Shown here in pieces: positions 16,186 through 23,483 of a stretch of 30,862 nt of DNA. Source of the DNA: a virus; the IMG/VR virus record IMGVR_UViG_3300030419_001937, positions 1 through 30,862 of that record. The stretch is one strand, 5' to 3'. Under the pieces are notes generated by a model. That model saw only the letters and a list, made by a program, of their open reading frames with translations, did not search any database and was not told the origin of the DNA. Every line of letters starts with the position of its first letter. Position 1 is the first letter of the stretch. A program made the position numbers and the translations under genes.

Positions 16186-17019
16186 CTAGAACATCTCTAG
16201 TTGAGGAGGTTCTGTATCATAATTTGTTATTACTAGTTCAATAAAATATTTTACATCATCTTCATTCCTACCAGCATATTGTGTTTCTATTTCATATATA
16301 TTGTAATCAGAATACATTTCTCTAATTACTTCTCTGTCATCATAGCTAACCATAAACTTCGCACCATGCCTATCTATGTAATCAACACATTCTATCATAT
16401 CTTCATGTTCATCTACACCAAAGTCTGCCATATAATAATCACCTCTTTCTGTTGCAATTATATATGGTGGGTCTAGATACCACATATCACCTTTCTTTGG
16501 TTTCCAATCTACAATAAGTTTTCTGAAGTCTAAATTCTCAATTGTAGTATCATCAAAGAATTTTCTTGAGTATTTTAAGTTCTCTATTATCTCAGATGTA
16601 TTCCAAGTAGATGTTTTTGAAAAGGTTCCAGTAGGTATTTTGTTAAATCCATTACGAATAGAGTAGAAATACTTAGCTGCTCTTTCTACATCTGGTATAT
16701 TAATATCCTTGCTGGACTTGACAGTAGATTTTGCATCATTGAATATCTCTCTGCTCTTAGGAAGCCAATATAAGGTATCAATTAATTTTTCGAAATGTTT
16801 TATAACACAAGTATATAGATTGATTATATCATTATCTATATCATTTATGACACTATACTTTGCTCTATTCTTACGAAAGAACATACTTAGTCCGCCTGCG
16901 AAGACTTCAAAGTACCTTTCATGTGTGGCAAGCATAGGAACGAGCTGTGTACTCAATCTAAACTTACCACCATAATAAGGTATTACAACAGGACAGTCGT
17001 AAAACTGTACAGATGTCAT
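16186..17019 (-). CDS. DNA adenine N6-methyltransferase (Dam/D12 class)
   Basis: This 277-residue protein begins with IPYYGGK, the SAM-site opening of D12-class enzymes. It continues with YFEVFAGGLS (37-45, the FxGxG-type loop) and VINDIDNDIINLY (57-69), and has catalytic DPPY at 183-186 (WYLDPPYI). The order SAM motif before DPPY is the alpha class. There is no companion restriction gene, so it is an orphan methylase, plausibly protecting phage DNA from host nucleases or marking it for replication or packaging. Its start overlaps the stop of the DUF932 gene by four bases (ATGA), indicating translational coupling. The target site is unknown. Confidence 0.92.
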   Translation of the reverse strand: MTSVQFYDCPVVIPYYGGKFRLSTQLVPMLATHERYFEVFAGGLSMFFRKNRAKYSVINDIDNDIINLYTCVIKHFEKLIDTLYWLPKSREIFNDAKSTVKSSKDINIPDVERAAKYFYSIRNGFNKIPTGTFSKTSTWNTSEIIENLKYSRKFFDDTTIENLDFRKLIVDWKPKKGDMWYLDPPYIIATERGDYYMADFGVDEHEDMIECVDYIDRHGAKFMVSYDDREVIREMYSDYNIYEIETQYAGRNEDDVKYFIELVITNYDTEPPQLEMF

Positions 17020-17813
17020 GACTTAGCGACTTGATTCGCCCATTTAGTAATTGAAGGATATATTTTATTCTCCAATTTATGAGTAGACTCATAGTTTCTC
17101 TTCATTGTATGAGTTGCTACCCAAGTTGCAGCATTCAATAAATCCCAAAATGTATTCATAGAATGACCCATTATATATTGTGTTAATGAACCAATAGTAA
17201 AATCTGGGAACATCTTTATTAAATTGTGAATATGTTTAGGACTTATCTTAGTATTAACTAAAAGTGGAAAATCATTTTTAAATACATTCTTAATTGAATC
17301 TACTGTATCTTTAATTGATTCATCTATTTTATCTAGATTAACATTATAGATTGAATGTTTATTAACTTTATTGCTAATAGTAGTACCAATAGTTAATCCA
17401 TTAGAACATACTAATCTAAATGCTCCTGCTAAAATATGTAATTGAACACTTCCATCATAACTATTCTTTAGTGTTAATGTAGGATTCACATAATCTTTAT
17501 TGTCAATTTTAACTTTCACATCTGGAATCTTCCAAGTCCAAATACTTCTTGCTCCATTAGCAAAAGTTTTTTCTTCAGTTAATACTGCTCCAATATCTTT
17601 TATTACTGGCTTAGCAGCGTCAATAACTTGTTGATTAGTAACCATCTTATATTTATCTGTTACACAACTTATTACATTACCAGTATCTTCTCTTATTATA
17701 AATTTATATCCAGTATTATTTAAATTCTCATTTTCATCAGATTTTGCCCAAGTACCAGCTTCATGATATGCTGGGTACTCTTTTACTGGGAATAGTGTTT
17801 CTAACATTTTCAT
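17016..17813 (-). CDS. DUF932 / phage-plasmid-like protein
   Basis: This 265-residue protein matches the DUF932 pattern from memory: an N-terminal YKFIIREDTGNVIS...TDKYKMVTNQQV segment, then NSYDGSVQLHILAGAFRLVCSNGL, whose VCSNGL motif is the family hallmark. DUF932 proteins are common in phages and plasmids near replication or recombination genes; their biochemical role is not established. It is preceded by AAGGAGAAACAA and, upstream of that, by a 129-base stem-closed leader (17833-17961). It is coupled to the methylase gene by an ATGA overlap. Confidence 0.85.
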   Translation of the reverse strand: MKMLETLFPVKEYPAYHEAGTWAKSDENENLNNTGYKFIIREDTGNVISCVTDKYKMVTNQQVIDAAKPVIKDIGAVLTEEKTFANGARSIWTWKIPDVKVKIDNKDYVNPTLTLKNSYDGSVQLHILAGAFRLVCSNGLTIGTTISNKVNKHSIYNVNLDKIDESIKDTVDSIKNVFKNDFPLLVNTKISPKHIHNLIKMFPDFTIGSLTQYIMGHSMNTFWDLLNAATWVATHTMKRNYESTHKLENKIYPSITKWANQVAKS

Positions 17814-17832
17814 TTGTTTCTCCTTTAAGTTT

Positions 17833-17961
17833 TTAAGAGCGAACCCTGCGCATGCTAACTTTTGGGTTCATTAAGTTGGTTCAACCACGTCTGGATTTAG
17901 GTAAGGCATTTTCACTTAAGAATAGAGGCCCATCCGATTTTACGCGCTTCAACGCTCTTAA
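17833..17961 (-). promoter_or_regulatory. Stem-closed structured 5' leader of the DUF932 gene (possible cis-RNA)
   Basis: A perfect 9-bp inverted repeat (TTAAGAGCG at 17833-17841, CGCTCTTAA at 17953-17961) closes a 129-base non-coding segment lying one base after the upstream stop codon and just before the AAGGAG of the DUF932 gene. On the minus-strand RNA there is an inner GAACCC...GGGUUC stem next to the closing stem, an AACUU...AAGUU pairing that would overlap it (pseudoknot-like), and a shorter UAAG...CUUA stem. I do not recognise a known riboswitch class. It could be a cis-acting RNA, a stability element or a separate small RNA. Confidence 0.5.
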
Positions 17962-17962
17962 T

Positions 17963-18331
17963 TTAATCGTTTAAATATCCTGCGAGTTGCATTCCAGGCT
18001 CATGATAGAACCACGATATGTTAAGATTGGGAAATCTATTAAACATATGTAAATAAATTTGTTCTGGTGGGCCCCAAGCTGTATCAAATTCTAGTTCCAT
18101 CCATGTAGCATCTTCTGTATCTGTCATAGCTTCAACATCCCATTTTGTTCCCCAATTATTGCGATTCCAAGTATACCAATCTTCTTCTTCTTCTGGCCTT
18201 GGAATAAGATTATTAAATTTAAAAACCTCTGCTCCATGTTTATCCTTTTTAAAAGCTTTATCTTTAAATTCTTTCATATCTTCTTCTTTTTTCGCAGATA
18301 TCATTAATTTATTTTGACACCAATTAGGCAT
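17963..18331 (-). CDS. Api92-like / YubB ferredoxin-like domain protein (DUF1281 type)
   Basis: This 122-residue protein opens with MPNWCQNKLMIS and contains FNNLIPRP, WGTKWDVEA, FDTAWGPPEQ and a final YHEPGMQLAGY. This series is the pattern I associate with DUF1281/YubB ferredoxin-like proteins of phages and plasmids, whose biochemical function is unknown. Its ATG overlaps the stop of the upstream 51-residue gene by one base (TAATG). It ends just before the structured leader of the DUF932 gene. Confidence 0.75.
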   Translation of the reverse strand: MPNWCQNKLMISAKKEEDMKEFKDKAFKKDKHGAEVFKFNNLIPRPEEEEDWYTWNRNNWGTKWDVEAMTDTEDATWMELEFDTAWGPPEQIYLHMFNRFPNLNISWFYHEPGMQLAGYLND

Positions 18332-18486
18332 TATAATCCCATCCTTGTTTTTATTCTTGTCAATAATCTATCATGTTCTTCTAACAGTGCTACTATTTCA
18401 GCCAATTTATCAACAACCCATTCATCATGTTTTGTTTTTTCATCTAAAGGCTTCTTTTTGGTTTTAACTTTTTTCTTTTCAGGCAT
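18331..18486 (-). CDS. Small Lys-rich helical protein (51 aa)
   Basis: This 51-residue gene starts at 18486 with GGAGGAGCAAA upstream and runs MPEKKKVKTKKK... to ...RIKTRMGL. The N-terminal 12 residues are Lys-rich; the rest (DKLAEIVALLEEHDRLLTRI) is a clear amphipathic coiled-coil-like helix. The start overlaps the upstream gene by eight bases and the stop overlaps the next start by one base, so the whole reading frame is tied into the operon. This makes it a real gene despite its size. The function is unknown; a DNA-binding or oligomerising accessory is possible. Confidence 0.75.
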   Translation of the reverse strand: MPEKKKVKTKKKPLDEKTKHDEWVVDKLAEIVALLEEHDRLLTRIKTRMGL

Positions 18487-18883
18487 TTTGCTCCTCCATT
18501 GTGCCATCCCATATTATAACAGGAGGGCTGGTTCCGAACCTCTTTTTTTCATTTTCAATGATTCTATCTTTGTCTTCATCAAAGGTTCTTATTACTTTTA
18601 ACAGATAATTAAATCCTTTTCCTTCATACATATAAGCATTTCTAATGTAATTATTTATTGCCATGTCTAATGTTTTATAATCATACATCATAGCATTTGA
18701 AATAAAATTACTTATTTGTTTCTTATTATCGTTAGAAGGAATTGAATTTCTCACTTTTCTTATTATATTTTTTAATAAATTTTTGTATTCCTTGCTTTTA
18801 TCGCTCATCATTTCATTTATTTGTATGTCATTATATGAACTTTTCCATTGTGCAATTTGAATACCACAATTAGGACATTTCAT
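18479..18883 (-). CDS. Hypothetical protein with N-terminal CxxC
   Basis: This 134-residue protein begins MKCPNCGIQIAQW, one CxxC knuckle of zinc-ribbon type, but no second Cys pair is evident, so any metal site would need a dimer or other ligands. The middle is Asn, Lys and Ile rich and probably helical, and the C-terminus ends in an acidic MEEQNA. It overlaps the upstream gene by 14 bases and the downstream small gene by eight. I do not recognise the family. Confidence 0.65.
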   Translation of the reverse strand: MKCPNCGIQIAQWKSSYNDIQINEMMSDKSKEYKNLLKNIIRKVRNSIPSNDNKKQISNFISNAMMYDYKTLDMAINNYIRNAYMYEGKGFNYLLKVIRTFDEDKDRIIENEKKRFGTSPPVIIWDGTMEEQNA

Positions 18884-19100
18884 TTTCTTTCTTTACTCTC
18901 CTTAAGTGTATTGCATATTCTGGCGTTCCTTTTAATAACCACCATCCATTTCCAGCTTCTTTAAAAAGTTTACGTCTATCTTCTTGCCATTCTTTATCAT
19001 ATGGAGCATCTCTTTTATATCTCCATCCTCTATTGGCGTACTTCCAATCCCACTCTCTGCTGTATTTCTTCGGTCTTGGACCTGATTTCTTCGTTTTCAT
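18870..19100 (-). CDS. Basic Trp/Arg-rich hypothetical protein
   Basis: This 76-residue protein is strongly basic and rich in Trp, Arg and Lys (SREWDWKYANRGWRYKRD). The composition suits a nucleic-acid binder, but no family is recognised. Its first 70 bases overlap the 3' end of the upstream zinc-protein gene in another frame, and its end overlaps the downstream gene by 14 bases. The large upstream overlap leaves some doubt about the exact start; a later start would remove the basic N-terminus. Confidence 0.6.
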   Translation of the reverse strand: MKTKKSGPRPKKYSREWDWKYANRGWRYKRDAPYDKEWQEDRRKLFKEAGNGWWLLKGTPEYAIHLRRVKKENEMS

Positions 19101-19242
19101 TTATATTTTCTCCCATTCCTCTAATTCTCTCTTCTTTATTATAACAATCATCACATAATCCTCTGCTATATTGCATTGGTTTATCACAATCTATGCAATG
19201 ATTAGGATTTGGCATTGTTTCCTCTAAGTATTTGAATAACAT
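19030..19242 (-). CDS. Small zinc-ribbon protein (CxxC...CxxC)
   Basis: This 70-residue protein has a four-Cys site NHCIDCDKPMQ...GLCDDCYN followed by a charged Glu-rich tail, a typical small treble-clef or ribbon layout. Two starts look good: ATG 19242 with AGGAGAAATT upstream, and ATG 19215 (MPNPNHC) with AGAGGAAACA upstream. I keep the longer form. It lies 8 bases after the stop of the 79-residue gene upstream. The function is unknown; phage early modules often carry several such host-modulating zinc proteins. Confidence 0.65.
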   Translation of the reverse strand: MLFKYLEETMPNPNHCIDCDKPMQYSRGLCDDCYNKEERIRGMGENINENEEIRSKTEEIQQRVGLEVRQ

Positions 19243-19250
19243 AATTTCTC

Positions 19251-19490
19251 CTATTCACAGTTTTGACAAACATCACCATAGAAATCTTCTTTTGTCATAT
19301 GTCCATTTGATTCTTGTTCGCCATCAATTAATTGTTTCCTAATATCATTTAGGTCTTTTTTTACAGAATGATAAGGCTTTAAAAACTCTTCATCTATAGG
19401 CAAATTTATACTAAGGGCTAAATCTAATGCGTTAAGTAATGTTTCTATTTCTTGTCTTGAAAATTTTATTGTTGCGGTTGATACGTTCAT
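19251..19490 (-). CDS. Hypothetical protein after a hairpin leader
   Basis: This 79-residue protein (MNVSTATIKFSRQEIETLL...) starts with AAAGGA upstream and follows the hairpin leader at 19509-19569. Residues 10-40 look helical and leucine-rich; the C-terminus ends DVCQNCE with one CxxC. No family is recognised. It is the first gene after the SSB-like gene and the hairpins, so it may be the start of a separately controlled sub-operon. Confidence 0.65.
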   Translation of the reverse strand: MNVSTATIKFSRQEIETLLNALDLALSINLPIDEEFLKPYHSVKKDLNDIRKQLIDGEQESNGHMTKEDFYGDVCQNCE

Positions 19491-19508
19491 GATGTTCCTT
19501 TAATTTTT

Positions 19509-19569
19509 GGGGCCCAGCTTGAGTCCGATAACTGAGCCCCAGCCAACGAAGTCAACACTTTTTAAGTGT
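19509..19569 (-). promoter_or_regulatory. Two hairpins between the SSB-like gene and the next gene
   Basis: Going along the minus strand, first comes a perfect 6-bp stem with a 3-nt loop (ACACTT, loop, AAGTGT at 19555-19569). Then comes a 9-bp stem (19532-19540 with 19509-19517; GGGGCUCAG with CUGGGCCCC). One pair of the second stem is G-U on minus-strand RNA but A-C on plus-strand RNA, so it is probably a minus-strand RNA structure. AAAAATTAAAGGA and the next ATG follow. No run of U follows either hairpin tightly enough to call a classical terminator; RNA processing, attenuation or promoter roles are possible. Confidence 0.5.
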
Positions 19570-19580
19570 CATCCTCTAAT

Positions 19581-20183
19581 TTAGAATGGCAAATCGTCTT
19601 CCACTTCTTCTTTAGAAAGACGTTGACCATCGTTCCATTGTTCGACGCTGAATACCTTCCATGCAGTCCTTGTTTCACCTTCTTTATTAACATACTCCTC
19701 ACTACCTAACCTGGCAAGTACTGGCACGCCAATTACATCGTCTTCTTCAAGTAATGAAAGTGGAAATTCACCGTTAGAATCTTCCTTCAAATCTACACCA
19801 AGTGTACTAAGAAGGTCAAAGTATCTTCTGTTTCTTCCTGAACTTTCACTTCCAGTAAATACGAATGTACCATTATCCCTAAACTTTTTACCTACAAGAT
19901 GTGTACATTTAGTCATTTGAGTTTTACCATCTTTATCCTTAACTGGAATTTTTTCATCCATAGAATTTAACCTGTAATTATACCCATCCATCTCATATAC
20001 TATTTGGGTTAATTCTCCAGCTTGTTCTGCAATTTCATATGTCATATTAACGACAATAGCTTCTCCAACTTTTGTAGAAACGTTCCTAGTTCCAAATCCA
20101 ACTACATGAGCAGGGTAAAATCCTGCTTGAATTGGTGTATATGGATTCTTACTTGGGTCGTATGTAGCATCTAGTTCTTTCAT
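19581..20183 (-). CDS. SSB-like single-stranded DNA-binding protein
   Basis: This 200-residue protein ends with EEVEDDLPF, an acidic tail with the terminal Pro-Phe that is the partner-binding signature of bacterial and phage SSBs. The body has beta-rich segments (YPAHVVGFG, IVVNMTYEIAE, GTFVFTG) consistent with an OB fold, and NPYTPIQAGFYPAHV resembles the start of DUF669-type phage proteins that behave as SSBs. It would coat ssDNA for the annealing protein and helicase encoded in the same operon. Sequence support for the OB fold is indirect; the tail is clear. Confidence 0.65.
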   Translation of the reverse strand: MKELDATYDPSKNPYTPIQAGFYPAHVVGFGTRNVSTKVGEAIVVNMTYEIAEQAGELTQIVYEMDGYNYRLNSMDEKIPVKDKDGKTQMTKCTHLVGKKFRDNGTFVFTGSESSGRNRRYFDLLSTLGVDLKEDSNGEFPLSLLEEDDVIGVPVLARLGSEEYVNKEGETRTAWKVFSVEQWNDGQRLSKEEVEDDLPF

Positions 20184-20193
20184 TTATATATCC

Positions 20194-20484
20194 TTACTTA
20201 TTATTATTATTATTTAACTCTGTAGTGTATTCATTAAAGAGGTTATTAACTTTATCTCGAAGTTCAGTCATTTTGTTACTGTACTCATTATTTTCATTAT
20301 TATTTAATCCACGAAAATAAAGTTGAGGAGTTACATAACTACCATTTTTAGTTTTCATAACTCTTCTAACGCCTCTTGCTCTTCGACTTACTAGACCTTC
20401 ATTTTCCAACACTTTCATAGTCTCATCGTCTAGCTTGCCTATTTTATGAAGCTCTTCAGCTTCTTTTCTTGTTAACTTTCCCAT
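20194..20484 (-). CDS. Hypothetical protein with Asn-rich C-terminus
   Basis: This 96-residue protein begins MGKLTRKEAEELHKIGKLDD, which could be a small helical or winged-helix domain; SRRARGVRR in the middle is basic. The last quarter is Asn-rich (LNNNNNK), encoded by a short AAT/AAC run. It lies between the SSB-like gene (10-base gap) and an 84-residue unknown (2-base gap) in the recombination operon. No family is recognised. Confidence 0.65.
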   Translation of the reverse strand: MGKLTRKEAEELHKIGKLDDETMKVLENEGLVSRRARGVRRVMKTKNGSYVTPQLYFRGLNNNENNEYSNKMTELRDKVNNLFNEYTTELNNNNNK

Positions 20485-20486
20485 TA

Positions 20487-20741
20487 TTACTCCTTTTCCA
20501 TCATTTGTTCAAAAGCAACAGCATTCATATCTGTTTCTTCTTCCAAAGCAAATGACATGTAGCTTGGGTTTATTGTTACTTGTTTATTGTCAGTCGTTCT
20601 AAATACCATCATAGGTTTTCCATAGAGTTTCTTATATCCTTCAAATGCCACCTTGCCAAACTCTTTACCATCATTAGTTCCTACGCTATATTCAGAACCT
20701 TCCGTCAAAATTTGCTCATTATACGTTGCTATTTCTCTCAT
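20487..20741 (-). CDS. Hypothetical protein coupled to the annealing protein gene
   Basis: This 84-residue acidic protein (MREIATYNEQILTEGSEYSVG...) has a likely beta-rich middle, KPMMVFRTTDNKQVTINPSYM, and an acidic Met/Glu C-terminus. Its ATG overlaps the stop of the annealing protein gene by four bases, so it is translationally coupled to it and may be an accessory of ssDNA annealing. I recognise no family, and this role is inferred from coupling only. Confidence 0.65.
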   Translation of the reverse strand: MREIATYNEQILTEGSEYSVGTNDGKEFGKVAFEGYKKLYGKPMMVFRTTDNKQVTINPSYMSFALEEETDMNAVAFEQMMEKE

Positions 20742-21370
20742 TTTGATTGCCTCTTTAGTTTTGCTAATGCACCTTTGTAGTTTAATCCATGTATAGTTCC
20801 TTCATCTACCATTTTCGCAATTTCAGAACCTTTATTTTCATCTATTTTACGAGCAATTAATATTATTTCTTCTTTTTCATCTCGAGTCAATTCGGTTTCT
20901 TCAATCTGATTGCGATATATATCATCAGAAATATTCATGAACATATTAAAAGCTTTCTTTATACAATCGGTATTAGCAGCTTTAATATCATTACCTAAAT
21001 CTACATATTCTTCAGAACCTCTCTTCTTTTGGATTCTGTGAGAAGCTGTAGCATCTCCCCATTTCTTTAAACCATTCTCAGTCCATGATAGTCTACCATG
21101 AACTACATAAGCTGCTGTACCAGCGAACTCAGTTTTTATTACTGTCCAACACCAATCTGGATAATACTTGTTAGCAATATCTCTCATATAAGAATATTCA
21201 ACATATTCCATTCCATCAAATTTTTGTTTTACATATGCTTTTGGTGTTTTTACACTACTTACTGTCTTGTGATTTGTAGTTATTGATTCTAAAACTTCTA
21301 TTGATACCATTCCATTTTCATTTGTTGTGGTTAAAATAGCTAAATCACCTTCTTTTACATTTGCACTCAT
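20738..21370 (-). CDS. Single-strand annealing protein (Rad52/ERF-like)
   Basis: This 210-residue protein has a core VEYSYMRDIANKYYPDWCWTVI...AAYVVHGRLSWTENGLKKWGDATASHRI...GNDIKAANTDCIKKAFNMF. This agrees with the Rad52/ERF-type single-strand annealing fold: a central beta sheet, a Trp-rich segment, then the A-x-x-D-x-[LI]-K-[KR]-A-F helix that ends the DNA-binding groove. These proteins anneal complementary ssDNA and work with an exonuclease and an SSB, and both are encoded nearby (21619-22386, 19581-20183). The C-terminal 50 residues are charged and variable, as usual. The exact subfamily cannot be fixed by eye. Confidence 0.75.
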   Translation of the reverse strand: MSANVKEGDLAILTTTNENGMVSIEVLESITTNHKTVSSVKTPKAYVKQKFDGMEYVEYSYMRDIANKYYPDWCWTVIKTEFAGTAAYVVHGRLSWTENGLKKWGDATASHRIQKKRGSEEYVDLGNDIKAANTDCIKKAFNMFMNISDDIYRNQIEETELTRDEKEEIILIARKIDENKGSEIAKMVDEGTIHGLNYKGALAKLKRQSK

Positions 21371-21618
21371 GCATCCGCTCCTTTTTCTGTTATTTCTGCT
21401 TTTTCAAATACTGGAGCTGCCCATCCAATAAGTTGGAACAGTTCAGATATTTTTCTATTACTTAAAGCATCTAATAGTTTCTCATTTAATCCTAATTTCA
21501 ATAAATCATTGACCATAACTTGTCTATCTCCCCAAACTGGTGAATTTTTATTTCCATTTTGTTTAGAAGAAAAGCCAGGTGCGAATTTTCTATTTCTTTC
21601 ATACGATTTTCTTTTCAT
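21367..21618 (-). CDS. Hypothetical protein between nuclease and annealing protein genes
   Basis: This 83-residue protein has a basic Asn/Lys/Ser-rich N-terminus (MKRKSYERNRKFAPGF) and then a helical segment (DLLKLGLNEKLLDALSNRKISELFQLIG). It begins directly after the nuclease stop with no gap and overlaps the annealing protein start by four bases. The tight placement between the two recombination genes suggests a bridging or accessory role, but no family is recognised. Confidence 0.65.
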   Translation of the reverse strand: MKRKSYERNRKFAPGFSSKQNGNKNSPVWGDRQVMVNDLLKLGLNEKLLDALSNRKISELFQLIGWAAPVFEKAEITEKGADA

Positions 21619-22386
21619 TTATATTCCCTCACAATAAAGATTTTGATAAGGACAGTATTTGCATTCCCATTGTTCTACAGGTGCTATACTTTTATTATTA
21701 ACTTCATATCCTATTGGTGGCATGTCAGCTCCAAAAACTTCAAGTATTTCACTTAAATTTTCCCAATATCTCTTTGCCTCATCCATCCATAGATTGTCTA
21801 CTTTCTGAGGTCTTACTGATGAATCATCTTTCTTATACCAAGTAAGAGATAATTCTATTGTTTCTGGAACATGACCTATTTCTTCTATCATTCCTAAAGC
21901 ATAAGTAGAAAGTTGTAAAAAGTAATTTTCAGATTGAGTTTTAGCATATTTTCTACCAAATGTTTTCTGCCATTTAAAACTATGAGCAGTTTTTATGTCA
22001 GTAATATATAATGTATCCTGTTCTTTATCGTATACACCCAAATCTAGGTGTCCTAAAACATTCAAGTCTTCAAGTACTACTTTATGTTCTACAAATAACT
22101 GTAGTCCTCTTGATTCAATTTCTTCCCTATAGTGTTCCATAGCATCTGCAATATCCTTATGTACGATAGTTCCCAGCCTCATTAATCGCATTGATTTTTC
22201 ATCAGGTTGGGAACCCTCATACTCGTTAATATTGTAATACTGCTTACGGAAACAAGAGCCTGCTGTAGACGCACTAAACCAACCTTTATAATCTTTATAT
22301 TTCTCTTTATGATTGTCTTGTTTTGCTCTTAGGAAACTGTCATAATATGACGTGAGGTCATTCTGTGTTGAGTCGTTAATTCCCAT
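21619..22386 (-). CDS. RecB/Cas4-like PD-(D/E)XK exonuclease with probable Fe-S cluster
   Basis: This 255-residue protein has motifs in order: SASTAGSCFRKQYY (C45), GTIVHKDI (H76), GHLDLGVYD (D115), YITDIKTA (D130, K132) and QLSTYALGM (Q158). These are the H, D, D-x-K and Q elements of RecB-family nucleases. C45 with C242, C245 and C252 (WECKYCPYQNLYC) gives the four cysteines of a Cas4/AddB-type 4Fe-4S cluster. It probably resects DNA ends to create ssDNA for the annealing protein encoded two genes downstream. AAAAGGAGACAAAA precedes the ATG. The closest phage analogues are Cas4-like exonucleases, not lambda Exo. Confidence 0.9.
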   Translation of the reverse strand: MGINDSTQNDLTSYYDSFLRAKQDNHKEKYKDYKGWFSASTAGSCFRKQYYNINEYEGSQPDEKSMRLMRLGTIVHKDIADAMEHYREEIESRGLQLFVEHKVVLEDLNVLGHLDLGVYDKEQDTLYITDIKTAHSFKWQKTFGRKYAKTQSENYFLQLSTYALGMIEEIGHVPETIELSLTWYKKDDSSVRPQKVDNLWMDEAKRYWENLSEILEVFGADMPPIGYEVNNKSIAPVEQWECKYCPYQNLYCEGI

Positions 22387-22429
22387 TTTTTTGTCTCCTT
22401 TTGTACCCTAAATCTAACAATATCTGGAC

Positions 22430-22651
22430 TTATATCCTATCATTATCTGTGAATGAAAACTTCATATAATAGGTTGCGTACTTATTTTCATCATTTTTCT
22501 TTCTTATATCATATCCTTTTTTTCTTAAATCACAAACAACGGCTGCTAATCTAAAACACCCATGTTCTTTTAATGCATCCATAGGTGTTATATATAATCC
22601 AGCTACCAAATCATTTAGGATTGCCTGCTTTTGTGTCATCTTTTTGTTCAT
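22430..22651 (-). CDS. HTH_39-type helix-turn-helix protein
   Basis: This 73-residue protein contains TQKQAILNDLVAGLYITPMDALKEHGCFRLAAVVCDLRKKGYDI, the pattern of the short phage helix-turn-helix family (HTH_39): a first helix, the ITPxDAL turn, GCxRLAA recognition helix, and a DLRKKGY wing. It is likely a small DNA-binding regulator. Its first 41 bases overlap the 3' end of the upstream gene. It lies just upstream of the exonuclease gene and could control the recombination operon; that target is inferred. Confidence 0.8.
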   Translation of the reverse strand: MNKKMTQKQAILNDLVAGLYITPMDALKEHGCFRLAAVVCDLRKKGYDIRKKNDENKYATYYMKFSFTDNDRI

Positions 22652-22928
22652 TACATTTCTCCTTTTCTTGTATTTCTTTGTATGCTTTAGTAAATTCTTT
22701 TACTGCTACGCCAGCAGAGTACTTGCTAAAACTCCTTTTAATAAAGAACTCTTCAAGTACTTCTTTATCTCCTATCTGTAATAAATAGTCTAATTCAGAC
22801 ATTTTACCCATAAGTTTCTCTCTTTCTTTTTTATTACCCCATCTTGCTTTAGATGTTGTGTTATCATATAATATTGCATGTCGAGTCAACCAATCTTTAT
22901 CATCCCAGCTCATTATTTTTGTACCCAT
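22611..22928 (-). CDS. Hypothetical protein (105 aa)
   Basis: This 105-residue charged protein (MGTKIMSWDDKDWLTRHAILYDNTTSKARWG...) has a helical middle part (EKLMGKMSELDYLLQIG) and a Lys/Glu-rich tail. It overlaps the upstream gene by 16 bases and the HTH gene by 41 bases, so it belongs to the same operon. No motif or family is recognised. Confidence 0.65.
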   Translation of the reverse strand: MGTKIMSWDDKDWLTRHAILYDNTTSKARWGNKKEREKLMGKMSELDYLLQIGDKEVLEEFFIKRSFSKYSAGVAVKEFTKAYKEIQEKEKCNEQKDDTKAGNPK

Positions 22929-23254
22929 CTATCTTCATATTTTAATAACATGCGAGTTGGAATTATATTATTATCATTATCTTCCATATTTCTTAAGACA
23001 TCTTCCCACCATCTCATTCCATGCTTAAGTCTCCAGATTGAGAATTTATAAATATCATCATCGTGTATATAAAATAGTGCATCACTTCTTCCGCCTGAAT
23101 CTGGATTTGTTTTATCAGGTAGTGTTATATATGTATCAGCAAATTTTACTCTAAATCCTTTATCGTTCATCCAGTCTTCAAATTCTTTTACTTCTTTTTT
23201 GCCTATCACAACACCATGCCAACAAACTAATTGTTTGTATTTGTTTTCTTTCAT
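22913..23254 (-). CDS. Hypothetical protein (113 aa)
   Basis: This 113-residue protein is rich in Trp, Asp and Lys (LVCWHGVVIG, SIWRLKHGMRWWEDVLRNM) and probably alpha/beta. The segment LPDKTNPDSGGRSDALFYIHDDDIYKFSIWR resembles a conserved phage hypothetical, but I cannot name a family. AAGGAGAGTAAA precedes the ATG. It overlaps the next gene by 16 bases. Confidence 0.65.
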   Translation of the reverse strand: MKENKYKQLVCWHGVVIGKKEVKEFEDWMNDKGFRVKFADTYITLPDKTNPDSGGRSDALFYIHDDDIYKFSIWRLKHGMRWWEDVLRNMEDNDNNIIPTRMLLKYEDRWVQK

Positions 23255-23264
23255 TTTACTCTCC

Positions 23265-23483
23265 TTATTCTGTTTCTACTTCCTCTCCACATTTATCACA
23301 TTTAAAATATTCTGTATAATCTGAATCTTCATCTTTTCCATAATAATCTCTTTCAAGAATAATTTCATTTAGAGGATGTTTACATTCTTTTTGTTTTGGT
23401 TCAATTTTTTGTTCTTCTTCCATTTCTTTAGCAAGTGTATCCAGTTGCTCTTTTGTAAATTGTCCGAATGGGAATGGAATCAT
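23265..23483 (-). CDS. Small protein with Cys/His zinc-type site
   Basis: This 72-residue protein has ECKHPL in the middle and YFKCDKCGEEV near the C-terminus, giving a likely C-x-H plus CxxC metal site. The first 30 residues are Glu-rich (KEMEEEQKIEPKQ). Its ATG overlaps the upstream stop by four bases, indicating coupling in a run of four such overlaps (23483, 23704, 23886 and nearby). The function is unknown. Confidence 0.65.
   Translation of the reverse strand: MIPFPFGQFTKEQLDTLAKEMEEEQKIEPKQKECKHPLNEIILERDYYGKDEDSDYTEYFKCDKCGEEVETE

Noticed and set aside
17833-17961. A tmRNA, known riboswitch or group I intron fragment
   Set aside because: No tag frame with T-arm, no conserved aptamer core I recognise and no intron core. 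It is kept only as an unclassified structured leader.
18314-18601. Plus-strand 95-codon frame
   Set aside because: It is antisense to three coupled minus-strand genes that have good ribosome sites and overlap each other.
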